Part shown: one piece after another, positions 1 through 6,883 of the stretch
How the letters are laid out: each line of letters opens with the position of its first letter
Numbering within the stretch: the stretch's first letter is position 1
Assembly (NCBI GenBank): GCA_001800515.1
Contig: MGVN01000035.1
Span: 1 to 14,676 of the forward strand
Length of the DNA stretch: 14,676 nucleotides
DNA from: Elusimicrobia bacterium RIFOXYB2_FULL_49_7
GTDB taxonomy: Bacteria > Fibrobacterota > OXYB2-FULL-49-7
Direction of reading: 5' to 3'
Notes under the pieces: generated by a model
Told to the model about the DNA's origin: nothing
Seen by the model: only the letters and a program-made list of their open reading frames with translations
Database searches by the model: none
Translations under genes and position numbers: made by a program

Positions 1-1412
1 ATCCTGAATCCATTGATGAGTACATCGGAAGAGAGGGCTATTTTGCCTTAGCGAAAGCGCTCACGGAGATGACCCCAACAGCCATTATTGATGAAGTCAC
101 CCAGGCCGGGTTGCGCGTCCGCGGCGGGGCGGGCTTTACAACGGGCTTGAAGTGGAAGTTTTGTGCGGAAGCAACAGGCATGGAGAGGTTCATCCTCTGC
201 AATGGGGACGAAGGCGATCCCGGGGCCTTTATGGATCGTTCCATTCTCGAGGCTGATCCGCATGCGGTTTTAGAAGGCATGACTATCGGGGCCAAAGCCA
301 TTGGCGCCCATCAGGGATATATTTATGTTCGTGCGGAATATCCCCTTGCCATAGCGCGACTTCATCAGGCGGTTTCTCAGGCACGAGAATACGGGCTTCT
401 TGGAAAAGATATCCTGGGGTCCGGTTTTTCTTTTGATGTGGAATTGTATTACGGTGCAGGTGCTTTTGTGTGCGGTGAAGAGACTGCGTTGATGCGCTCC
501 ATTGAAGGCAAGCGAGGCATGCCCCGCCCCAGACCCCCCTTTCCGGCCCATCAGGGGCTTTGGAACCGGCCTTCTGTTTTGAATAATGTGGAAACCTTTG
601 CCAATGTGCCGCAGATTATTCTGAAAGGGGCGGCCCTGTTTGCCGGACTGGGTACGGAAAAGAGCAAGGGAACCAAGGTCTTTGCCGCTTCGGGTTGCAT
701 CCATAATGTGGGGCTCATCGAAGTCCCCATGGGGATTACCCTTCGTCAAATTGTTTATGATATTTGCGGCGGCATCAAAGGCAAGAAGCGAAAGCTCAAG
801 GCGGTTCAGATTGGCGGCCCCTCCGGCGGTTGTTTGCCGGAACGTCTGCTGGATACGCCGGTTGATTATGAGTCGATCACCGGGACAGGCGCCATCATGG
901 GTTCCGGCGGTCTGGTGGTTATGGATGATCGCTCCTGTATGGTGGATGTGGCCAAGTTCTTTCTGGGATTTACAGCAGAGGAATCGTGCGGTAAATGCAC
1001 CCCCTGTCGAGAGGGGACAACGGAACTGCTTCGCAAACTGACGGCTATCTCCGAAGGGCAAGGTCAGATCAGTGATCTTGAATTCCTCGAGGAGTTCTCA
1101 AAATATATCATTGATTCTTCCTTGTGCGGCCTGGGTCAAACCGCCCCGAATCCGGTGCTCACGACCATTCGTTATTTCCGGCGCGAATATGAGGCCCATA
1201 TTATTGAGAAGAAATGCCCGGCCAAGAAATGCGTGGCCCTTCTTGAGTTTACGGTTAAAACGGATAAGTGCAAGCGTTGCGGTCTTTGTTATAAAGCGTG
1301 TCCGGTACAGGCCATTGCGTGGCAGAAAAAAGAGGCGGCGTTTATTGACAAGGGCAAGTGTACGAAATGCCTCTCTTGTTATGCCGCTTGTCCTTTTGAT
1401 GCGATAGATTGA
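1..1412 (+). CDS. nuoF: NADH-binding NuoF/HydB-like flavoprotein subunit with C-terminal 2x[4Fe-4S] ferredoxin domain (5' partial)
   Basis: This is the flavoprotein subunit that exchanges electrons between NAD(H), FMN and iron-sulfur clusters. The family is found in complex I (NuoF), multimeric [FeFe] hydrogenases (HydB/HndC) and NAD-linked formate dehydrogenases. The first ATG, at 69, is not the start: the frame is open to the window edge from nt 3 and reads PESIDEYIGREGYFALAKAL, a normal internal NuoF segment, so the gene begins outside the window. Counting the Met at 69 as residue 1, the FMN/NADH glycine-rich site is VRGGAGFTTGLKW (about 17-29) followed by NGDEGDPGAF (45-54). An SLBB-like region lies around 205-270. 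The N3-type cluster ligands are C307, C310, C313 and C353. Two ferredoxin motifs follow, C401/404/407/411 and C431/434/437/441. The ferredoxin tail is absent from ordinary complex I NuoF and favours a HydB/HndC-type or formate dehydrogenase subunit. The catalytic partner is not in the window. The TGA at 1410 is followed by a repeat element before hybA. Confidence 0.93.
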   Translation, partial: PESIDEYIGREGYFALAKALTEMTPTAIIDEVTQAGLRVRGGAGFTTGLKWKFCAEATGMERFILCNGDEGDPGAFMDRSILEADPHAVLEGMTIGAKAIGAHQGYIYVRAEYPLAIARLHQAVSQAREYGLLGKDILGSGFSFDVELYYGAGAFVCGEETALMRSIEGKRGMPRPRPPFPAHQGLWNRPSVLNNVETFANVPQIILKGAALFAGLGTEKSKGTKVFAASGCIHNVGLIEVPMGITLRQIVYDICGGIKGKKRKLKAVQIGGPSGGCLPERLLDTPVDYESITGTGAIMGSGGLVVMDDRSCMVDVAKFFLGFTAEESCGKCTPCREGTTELLRKLTAISEGQGQISDLEFLEEFSKYIIDSSLCGLGQTAPNPVLTTIRYFRREYEAHIIEKKCPAKKCVALLEFTVKTDKCKRCGLCYKACPVQAIAWQKKEAAFIDKGKCTKCLSCYAACPFDAID

Positions 1413-1418
1413 TGGCAC

Positions 1419-1560
1419 GGTCGCTTCGACAGGCTCAGCGGCCGTGTTTAATTCGTCTTTGGAATGCATGAAAAGCGTCTCAGACGAAATAGCTATGCAA
1501 TTGAAATCTGCGGTCGCTAAGCACCTGTTCCGAGCAAGGTCGAGGGATGTCGAAGCGACC
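1419..1560. repeat. REP/MITE-like inverted-repeat element
   Basis: Perfect 12-bp terminal inverted repeats, GGTCGCTTCGAC (1419-1430) and GTCGAAGCGACC (1549-1560), bound about 142 bp of non-coding DNA. The left end continues as TTCGACAGGCTCAG, a wording familiar from dispersed REP-type palindromes in many bacterial genomes. An inner GGTCGCT at 1512-1518 can also pair with AGCGACC at 1554-1560, giving a smaller hairpin at the right end. The element fills almost all of the gap between the nuoF-like gene and hybA. It carries no gene, so it must be mobilised in trans, if at all. Its repeat-family membership is inferred and copy number cannot be seen here. Confidence 0.6.
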
Positions 1561-1578
1561 CTTCTTGAAAAGAGCATT

Positions 1579-2484
1579 ATGATGAACCTGAATCGCAGAC
1601 AATTTCTAAAAAGCACGGCCGCAGCAGGTGCGGCGCTTGCCTCCGCTAAAGTTTCCGGTGAAGTCAATCCGGAATCGGAACGAAACGGTTTCGGTATGCT
1701 CTATGATAGCGTACGCTGCATCGGTTGCCGTTCCTGTGAGGCGGCCTGCAATGAGGTCAACAAACTGCCCAAGCCGGTCGTTCCGTTTGACGATGATTCG
1801 GTCTTTCGTCAGAAACGGTCTACCACCCCGGAAGCTTTAACCGTGGTTAACCGATATGCCAATCCGAATGGGAACGATCCGATTCACCGCAAGCAGCAGT
1901 GCATGCATTGCAATGATGCGGCCTGTGTCTCCGCCTGTTTGGTGGATGCGTTAAATAAGACCGCTGAAGGGGCGGTGGAGTGGGATAATTGGAAGTGCAT
2001 CGGCTGCCGCTATTGCATGCTGGCCTGTCCTTTCCAGATGTTGAAGTTTGAATTCAAGAATGCGCTGAATCCCCATATCAGCAAATGCACTTTTTGTATT
2101 GAACGGCTTCGGGCGGGGGGCAAGCCCGGTTGTTTTGAAGCGTGTCCGGCAGAGGCCATTGCTTTCGGTAAACGGAGCGATCTTTTAATCGAGGCCCGTC
2201 AACGTATTGCGGACAACCCCGGTCTGTACGTCAACCATATTTACGGAGAAAAAGAGGTGGGCGGAACAGCCAAACTGTATCTCACCGGTGTGCCGGCGGA
2301 GAAACTTGATTTACCTAAACTCAAAGAAAAGGCCATTCCGAAATTAACGGAATCCATTCAACACGGTGTTTTTAAATATTTTCTTCCTCCTTTAGGGCTT
2401 TTTGCATTGTTGGCAGGCGCCATGGCTCTCTTCAAACGAAAAGATAAGGACGAGGCTTCGGATAAGGAGAGGAATAATGGATAA
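1579..2484 (+). CDS. hybA: HybA-like Tat-exported 4x[4Fe-4S] ferredoxin subunit
   Basis: This is an electron-transfer subunit that passes electrons between a periplasmic oxidoreductase (hydrogenase or formate dehydrogenase type) and a membrane quinone-reactive partner. The chosen start (ATG 1579, or the adjacent ATG 1582) puts the Tat motif NRRQFLK at residues 5-11, followed by an Ala-rich segment. The frame is open back to 1444, but that extension would translate the upstream repeat element and bury the Tat signal. Sixteen cysteines give four cluster motifs: C47/50/53/57, C108/111/116/120, C140/143/146/150 and C170/173/185/189. A C-terminal membrane anchor spans about residues 267-286 (YFLPPLGLFALLAGAMALF), followed by a Lys-rich tail. 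The length of 301 aa and the anchor match HybA of E. coli hydrogenase 2. The gene overlaps hybB by 8 nt. The ribosome binding site is weak. No catalytic subunit follows, so the physiological partner is unknown. The DmsB/FdnH family is the alternative, but the anchor and neighbour favour HybA. Confidence 0.9.
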   Translation: MMNLNRRQFLKSTAAAGAALASAKVSGEVNPESERNGFGMLYDSVRCIGCRSCEAACNEVNKLPKPVVPFDDDSVFRQKRSTTPEALTVVNRYANPNGNDPIHRKQQCMHCNDAACVSACLVDALNKTAEGAVEWDNWKCIGCRYCMLACPFQMLKFEFKNALNPHISKCTFCIERLRAGGKPGCFEACPAEAIAFGKRSDLLIEARQRIADNPGLYVNHIYGEKEVGGTAKLYLTGVPAEKLDLPKLKEKAIPKLTESIQHGVFKYFLPPLGLFALLAGAMALFKRKDKDEASDKERNNG

Positions 2485-3676
2485 ATTTACACCCGTTGAT
2501 CGCAAACTTTTCACCCCTTTCAGTGTGAGCATGTTGATTCTTGCTGCAATCGGTTTTGCAACACTGGGGCTTCGTTTTATCTTTGGGCTCGGTTTTGTCT
2601 CTGCCATTAATCAGGAATATCCTTGGGGCATTTGGAATTGGTCCAAGGTGACGGAATTCGCCCTCTCTGCCGGTTCATTCATGACCGTGGCACTGGTGTA
2701 TATTTTTCACCGGAAGCAGTTTAAGTCCGTTATCCGGCCCGCTCTTTTATCCTCTGCTTTGGGATATTCATTTGTTGGGTTTACCATCTTTTTTGATATC
2801 GGTCGATATTATAATATGTGGCATCTGATGATTCCTTACTGTTGGCAGCGAAATTCGGTCTTGTTTGAAGTGGGCTGGTGTCTCATGCTTTATCTGACAG
2901 TCCTGTATTTGGAACTGATTCCAGTGGGCGCTGAGCGATTTTCCGGTAAGGTGGTTCTGCCCGGCCCGCTCCGGATATTCAACAGGATAACGGATTTCCT
3001 ATTAACATTATCAAACAAGATGATAGGCAAAGTGACGGCCATTGTCCTGATATCGGGCGTCGTCTTTTCCTGTCTTCATCAGTCTTCTCTCGGGGGACTC
3101 ATGTTGATTGCAGGCGAAAAGGTTCATCCCATCTGGTTCACCCCTATTTTGCCCCTCCTGTTTCTGCTCTCAGCCTTTGCCGTGGGCTTGCCCATGGCCA
3201 TTTTCATTTCCATTGTGGCGGGAAAGGGGATGGGGCGGCCCATTGAATTGCCCGTGTTAACAGGACTTGCCCGTTATGCACAGGTTTTTCTGGGCCTATT
3301 CTTGGCCGTCTATTTCGGCAATATCGCCTGGAATAATCATTGGAAATTTATTGCGGAGGGTACGGTGAAGGGCAATATGTTCGCACTTGAAATACTGCTT
3401 TTCGTTGTTCCTTTTATTTTATTGTTTTTTAAGAAAATCCGGGAAAGCCGTGGAGGATTGCTCTTTGCCTCTATCCTGGTGATCTTAAGCATCATGGTGC
3501 ATCGGTTTAATGTGCTGTTGATCAGTTATACGCCGCCTTTCGGGGGAACTTACCGGCCGGTTGCAACCGAGTATCTGGTGTTGATTGGGATTTTTAGTCT
3601 TTATATTTTCTTGTATCGCGCGGCCACGATTTATCTTCCTATTTTTCCGGAAAAACCGGGTTCCGTATCTCGGTGA
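2477..3676 (+). CDS. hybB: HybB/NrfD-like integral membrane quinone-linked subunit
   Basis: This is a polytopic inner-membrane protein of the NrfD/PsrC/HybB family, which links the partner ferredoxin (here the HybA-like protein) to the quinone pool and is thought to contribute to charge or proton transfer. The protein is 399 aa, close to E. coli HybB. Many hydrophobic helices are spread along the whole length, among them about residues 16-40, 62-77, 88-107 and 130-150. The conserved-looking segment DIGRYYNMWH lies at 107-116. The start at ATG 2477 is preceded by a strong AAGGAGAGG site (2464-2472) inside the end of hybA. An upstream in-frame extension to 2402 lies wholly within hybA and is unlikely. 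The stop codon at 3674-3676 is embedded in the terminator hairpin, so hybA-hybB ends the transcription unit. HybA and HybB normally sit among hydrogenase structural genes, none of which follow here. Confidence 0.92.
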   Translation: MDKFTPVDRKLFTPFSVSMLILAAIGFATLGLRFIFGLGFVSAINQEYPWGIWNWSKVTEFALSAGSFMTVALVYIFHRKQFKSVIRPALLSSALGYSFVGFTIFFDIGRYYNMWHLMIPYCWQRNSVLFEVGWCLMLYLTVLYLELIPVGAERFSGKVVLPGPLRIFNRITDFLLTLSNKMIGKVTAIVLISGVVFSCLHQSSLGGLMLIAGEKVHPIWFTPILPLLFLLSAFAVGLPMAIFISIVAGKGMGRPIELPVLTGLARYAQVFLGLFLAVYFGNIAWNNHWKFIAEGTVKGNMFALEILLFVVPFILLFFKKIRESRGGLLFASILVILSIMVHRFNVLLISYTPPFGGTYRPVATEYLVLIGIFSLYIFLYRAATIYLPIFPEKPGSVSR

Positions 3677-3711
3677 CATATCGATCGGATATGTCACCCG
3701 GCCGTTTTTTT
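3672..3711 (+). terminator. Rho-independent terminator after hybB
   Basis: A perfect 11-bp stem, GGTGACATATC (3672-3682) and GATATGTCACC (3688-3698), closes a 5-nt loop and is followed by CGGCCG and seven T residues (3705-3711). The hybB stop codon lies inside the left arm, so the ribosome reaches the hairpin as it terminates. The six bases between stem and T-run make it slightly atypical. Confidence 0.75.
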
Positions 3712-3748
3712 GCATTCCGACATGTCTTGTAAATGAAATCCTTCATTT

Positions 3749-3792
3749 CCTTGATCCGGATCAAGGTAGTCCCCTCATTCATTAACTATATT
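3749..3792 (+). promoter_or_regulatory. FNR/CRP-family activator site and promoter of hcp
   Basis: A perfect 18-bp palindrome, CCTTGATCCGGATCAAGG (3749-3766), contains the FNR consensus TTGAT-N4-ATCAA. A -10-like TATATT lies at 3787-3792, which predicts a start of transcription near 3799. The palindrome centre (3757.5) is then 41.5 nt upstream, the geometry of a class II FNR/CRP-activated promoter. No good -35 box is present, as expected for an activator-dependent promoter. Likely regulators are an FNR, DNR or HcpR-type protein sensing anaerobiosis or nitric oxide. Which one is inference. Confidence 0.75.
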
Positions 3793-3830
3793 TATCACAT
3801 AGGAAAAATCATTGAACCAAGGATTTCATT

Positions 3831-5411
3831 ATGTCGATGTTTTGCAATCAATGCGAGCAGACCGCGCATGGAAGTGGTTGTACCACAACCGGCGTTTGCG
3901 GCAAAAAGCCCGAACCTGCTGCGCTTCAGGACAAGCTGATTAGCCAGTTGACGGAGATCGGCTGTTTCGGCCATTTGGCCAGACAAAAGGGCGGCAAAGA
4001 TGGTGTTGTGGACCGTTTTATTCTGGAAGTGCTCTTTTCAACGGTGACGAATGTGAATTTTGATCCGGCTCGATTATCTGGATTGCTGGAGCAGGGGAAG
4101 GATATTCTAAAAAGAAGCCGGGAACTTTTACGCTCGGTTGATCCCGCGGTGATGGATCAAGCTGATAAAATGATTCTGGCTCGAACAACCGGATCGGCGG
4201 ATATCCAATCTTTGCATCAGATTCTCTTATATGGTTTAAAAGGGGTGGCAGCCTATGCGGATCACGCGTTGATTCTGGGGCATGAGGACGAAGCGGTCAT
4301 GGCATTCATGCATGCAGCGCTGTATGCCCTCAATAAAACGGATATTTCAGTAGGAGAGGGGGCAGCACTCTGTTTGCGGTGTGGCGAAATCAACCTGCGC
4401 GCCATGGCCATGCTCGATGAGGCGCATACCACCCGATTCGGCCATCCCACGCCGGTATCGGTCTCAACGGGTCGTAAGGCAGGCCCGGCCATTGTAGTGA
4501 GCGGCCACGATTTGTTGGATTTGGAATTGCTACTCAAACAGACCGAGGGAACGGGTGTGCATGTCTATACGCATGGCGAGATGTTGCCGGCGCATGGATA
4601 CCCGGGTCTTCGGAAGTATGCCCACCTGGCCGGGCACTTTGGTACCGCCTGGCAAAATCAGCAGAATGAATTCGATAATCAGCCGGCTGCCTTCCTTTTC
4701 AATACCAATTGCATCCAACGGCCGCGGCCTTCGTATGAAGATCGCGTCTTTACAACAGGATTGGTGGCCTGGCCGGGTGTGACTCAGATTGAAGATAAGA
4801 ATTTCTTACCTCTTATTCAGAAGGCAAAAGCATTAGGTGGATTCAATGAACAAGCCGGTGGAACGCTGATGACCGGATTCGGTCACCATGCCGTTCTCTC
4901 TGTTGCGGATAAGATTGTTACTGCGGTGAAAGCAGGCAAGATACGGCGTTTTTTTGTGGTGGGTGGCTGTGATGGTGCAAAACCGGGTCGGAACTACTAC
5001 ACGGAGATTGCAGAACAGGCGCCAAAGGATACCTTGATTTTGACACTAGCGTGCGGCAAATTCCGTTTCAACCATCTGGATCTGGGAACCGTAGAAGGAC
5101 TACCCCGTCTGATAGATTTGGGACAGTGCAATGATGCCCATTCCGGTGTGGTGGTACTTGCGGCGTTGGCCAAAGTCTTCAATTGCCGTGTGGATGAGTT
5201 GCCGGTCTCATTCATTCTCTCCTGGTATGAGCAAAAGGCCGTTGCCGTGCTTCTTTCTCTATTGGCGCTTGGCATTAAGAATATTCGCCTGGGGCCTACA
5301 CTGCCGGCGTTTGTAACGCCTGCTGTTTTGAATTTCCTGGTGGAGAAATTCAGCATCAAGCCGATTGGGTCAGCGGCAACGGATTTGGCGGAGGCGATGC
5401 AGGGAAGATGA
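3831..5411 (+). CDS. hcp: Hybrid cluster protein (Hcp, prismane protein; hydroxylamine reductase / NO reductase family)
   Basis: Hcp is a cytoplasmic iron-sulfur protein of anaerobic and facultative bacteria. It reduces hydroxylamine in vitro and is implicated in nitric oxide detoxification and protein S-nitrosylation. The N-terminal cubane motif is C5-x2-C8-x8-C17-x5-C23, the compact form of class I enzymes such as those of Desulfovibrio. All hybrid-cluster ligands are visible: H226, E250, C294, C380 (the persulfide position, in VVGGCDGAKP), C408, C433, E467 and K469. The length of 526 aa is normal, so the gene is probably functional. An AAGGA ribosome binding site sits 7 nt before the ATG. 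The gene is monocistronic: a terminator lies upstream and the leftward toxin gene ends 5 nt downstream. The FNR-type palindrome upstream implies induction under anaerobic or nitrosative conditions. The usual reductase partner Hcr is not adjacent, which is common in class I systems. Confidence 0.97.
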   Translation: MSMFCNQCEQTAHGSGCTTTGVCGKKPEPAALQDKLISQLTEIGCFGHLARQKGGKDGVVDRFILEVLFSTVTNVNFDPARLSGLLEQGKDILKRSRELLRSVDPAVMDQADKMILARTTGSADIQSLHQILLYGLKGVAAYADHALILGHEDEAVMAFMHAALYALNKTDISVGEGAALCLRCGEINLRAMAMLDEAHTTRFGHPTPVSVSTGRKAGPAIVVSGHDLLDLELLLKQTEGTGVHVYTHGEMLPAHGYPGLRKYAHLAGHFGTAWQNQQNEFDNQPAAFLFNTNCIQRPRPSYEDRVFTTGLVAWPGVTQIEDKNFLPLIQKAKALGGFNEQAGGTLMTGFGHHAVLSVADKIVTAVKAGKIRRFFVVGGCDGAKPGRNYYTEIAEQAPKDTLILTLACGKFRFNHLDLGTVEGLPRLIDLGQCNDAHSGVVVLAALAKVFNCRVDELPVSFILSWYEQKAVAVLLSLLALGIKNIRLGPTLPAFVTPAVLNFLVEKFSIKPIGSAATDLAEAMQGR

Positions 5412-5416
5412 TGATT

Positions 5417-5713
5417 TTATGGATGCGGGACAATTGAGGCAATACTGATTTGCTGTTTATTTGGTCCATAGTACCAAAAGACCCGATATGCCCCGGGGGT
5501 GTTGTTTTGAGCATAAGCTTCAAAGACTTTTTCCCCTCGGGGCCCTTTCAAGGTGGTGAATTCATAGGTGTGCAGAGAAGGATGGCGGAGGTTGGTTTCA
5601 AGTAATCCTAATGTTTTGCGAACCGCTTTCAATACCGCCTTTTTCGACGGCTCTTTTTCCAGTGCCTGATATTCCTCGTCCGCCTGCTTTGTGAAAAGAA
5701 GCTCAAATCTCAT
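5417..5713 (-). CDS. RelE/ParE-superfamily toxin of a type II toxin-antitoxin pair
   Basis: A small basic protein of 98 aa starting MRFELLFTKQADEEY. The layout is that of the RelE/ParE fold: an N-terminal beta strand, two helices (about 10-45) and a C-terminal sheet containing YRVFWYYGPNKQQISIASI and ending PHP. Family toxins act as mRNA interferases or gyrase inhibitors; which applies cannot be told here. The ATG at 5713 is chosen over an upstream in-frame ATG at 5791 because it gives the normal family N-terminus. It overlaps the end of the antitoxin gene by 11 nt, the usual coupled arrangement. Its stop lies 5 nt from the hcp stop on the other strand, with no clear terminator between them. 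The assignment to the superfamily is from sequence pattern; the subfamily is unknown. Confidence 0.75.
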   Translation of the reverse strand: MRFELLFTKQADEEYQALEKEPSKKAVLKAVRKTLGLLETNLRHPSLHTYEFTTLKGPRGEKVFEAYAQNNTPGAYRVFWYYGPNKQQISIASIVPHP

Positions 5714-5960
5714 CGGTGGCATATTTTGAAAAGGAGCCCTTTTTAACGGAAGGGGTTTGTGATAATCCATTGCGCACTTTAAGCAGTGCATCTTTGTTTT
5801 GATAGAGCCAGATTTCCCGGGCAGGGATTTCGGCCATGGGTTCCAGAATGATTTTATCGTCTTCGCGATAGGCCCGTACCGAGCTGATTGGCTGATCGTT
5901 AAAGAGTTTGGCCAGGCAGATCCGTTTTCGTGAATCCACGGTCAGTGTTAATGTGTTCAT
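5703..5960 (-). CDS. AbrB/MazE-like antitoxin partner
   Basis: An 85-aa protein encoded immediately upstream of, and overlapping, the RelE-like toxin. Residues 1-45 (TLTVDSRKRICLAKLF, then VRAYREDDKIILEP) resemble the swapped-hairpin AbrB/SpoVT DNA-binding domain. The following IWLYQNKDALLKVRNGLSQ (about 49-67) looks like the helical toxin-binding region seen in related antitoxins. In such pairs the antitoxin neutralises the toxin and represses its own promoter. An AAGGGAGAG ribosome binding site precedes the ATG, and a promoter with a 14-bp palindrome lies directly upstream. Fold and role are inferred from sequence pattern and context. Confidence 0.7.
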   Translation of the reverse strand: MNTLTLTVDSRKRICLAKLFNDQPISSVRAYREDDKIILEPMAEIPAREIWLYQNKDALLKVRNGLSQTPSVKKGSFSKYATDEI

Positions 5961-5979
5961 AATGCTCTCCCTTTATGAT

Positions 5980-6023
5980 AATATAGCCTAAAGATGGGGA
6001 AAATGCAATATGGGTATACCCAT
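5980..6023 (-). promoter_or_regulatory. Promoter and palindromic operator candidate of the toxin-antitoxin operon
   Basis: On the minus strand a -35 TTGCAT (6003-6008) and a -10 TATATT (5980-5985) are separated by exactly 17 nt. Two bases upstream of the -35 is the perfect 14-bp palindrome ATGGGTATACCCAT (6010-6023), which ends on the first base of the deacetylase stop codon (6023-6025). A palindrome beside the -35 fits autoregulation by the antitoxin or toxin-antitoxin complex. It also means the pair can be transcribed independently of the upstream operon. Confidence 0.65.
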
Positions 6024-6883
6024 TATGAGTATTTTGCGTTGAACAGGTGGTTCTCTTCGCTGAACCGGTAACGGTATTTCGTGGGATTGTAGAGGTTGAA
6101 CTGCACGTTCCGGAAGAATTCGACCGCTCCATTCTTGCGCACCGAATCCACCAGGGATTTAATCTGTTTCTGTGACTGAAAGGCGAGAATGGCGTTCAGT
6201 TTTTGCTCGAAGAATTTCTCGGACGCGGTCATGCGAAGCTGGGGCGGAGAGGGAAAGTCGCAATACACGGCCAGTTCGGTCAGGTAAGGGACTTTCTTGA
6301 GCGGTGCGCCCAGTTCCGGCCAGATTTCACCGCAGGCATGAAAAATGCTGATGGCAAATTCGTTGTAAGTGTATTTGTGATCCGGATGAAGATCTCGATC
6401 GGTTGGAATAAAGCACTGGGTGGGTCGGAGCTTGCGGATATAATAGGTAAAGGTATTCTGAAGTCCGGAATGGCCTTCAATGATGGTCTCTTCGGCATCT
6501 TCCATGTGCGCTTCCCGACGACCCTGATAATAAGCAAGAGAACAATCCGGGAAATTGAGCCAGAGGATATTTTCTTTTTTAACACCCAGCAGAGTATAGC
6601 TTTTCATGGTTTCTGCGTAACGTTTGGCCACAATCGTTTTTTTTTCAGCCAGGGTGCAGTATCCCATCATCCCATTGGTCACGATCAGGACATCAACCGG
6701 GATTTTCTGCTGAAGCGCATGTTGAATAAGAAGACCTCCGCCCAGTGCGGCATCATCATCGTGCGGAGAAACAAAGAGGAACCGTTCTCCCTTGCCCTGC
6801 CAATGCCTGGACACGGATGAAAGGGAGGAACCTACTCGGCGTTCGTCACCGACCAACCGGATGAATTCAAAATCCTGATTCAT
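6023..6883 (-). CDS. PIG-L/LmbE-family zinc-dependent de-N-acetylase
   Basis: Members remove acetyl groups from N-acetylglucosamine-containing substrates. Examples are GlcNAc-PI deacetylase, MshB, BshB and archaeal diacetylchitobiose deacetylase. The first metal/catalytic motif is PHDDDA, with H41, D43 and D44 matching the His-x-Asp-Asp of the usual PHPDDE; the final Glu is Ala here. The second motif, HPDH (H166, H169), supplies the distal zinc histidine. The length of 286 aa is typical. No signal peptide or membrane helix is seen, so the enzyme is cytoplasmic. The start codon overlaps the stop of the ROK kinase gene (ATGA) and follows AAGGAG at good spacing, so the two are translationally coupled. 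Context suggests it makes a free amino sugar for the kinase. A role in thiol cofactor synthesis (bacillithiol-like) is an alternative, though no such neighbours are present. Confidence 0.88.
   Translation of the reverse strand: MNQDFEFIRLVGDERRVGSSLSSVSRHWQGKGERFLFVSPHDDDAALGGGLLIQHALQQKIPVDVLIVTNGMMGYCTLAEKKTIVAKRYAETMKSYTLLGVKKENILWLNFPDCSLAYYQGRREAHMEDAEETIIEGHSGLQNTFTYYIRKLRPTQCFIPTDRDLHPDHKYTYNEFAISIFHACGEIWPELGAPLKKVPYLTELAVYCDFPSPPQLRMTASEKFFEQKLNAILAFQSQKQIKSLVDSVRKNGAVEFFRNVQFNLYNPTKYRYRFSEENHLFNAKYS

Noticed and set aside
270..1061. 263-codon open frame on the minus strand
   Set aside because: Antisense shadow of the NuoF-like gene; the plus strand holds all family motifs and the minus product matches nothing recognisable.
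69..1412. ATG at 69 as the start of the NuoF-like gene
   Set aside because: The frame is open to the window edge and the upstream residues are typical internal NuoF sequence, so the gene is 5' truncated by the window.
1444..1578. 45-codon N-terminal extension of HybA from ATG 1444
   Set aside because: It translates the REP/MITE-like element and would bury the RRQFLK Tat motif, which must be near the N-terminus.
1098..1667. 189-codon minus-strand frame spanning the nuoF/hybA gap
   Set aside because: It runs across the repeat element and antisense to two well-supported genes, with no family resemblance.
2402..2476. N-terminal extension of HybB
   Set aside because: It lies inside hybA in another frame; ATG 2477 has a strong AAGGAGAGG site and the correct family start.
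6203..6820. 205-codon open frame on the plus strand
   Set aside because: Antisense shadow of the PIG-L deacetylase, whose catalytic motifs are on the minus strand.
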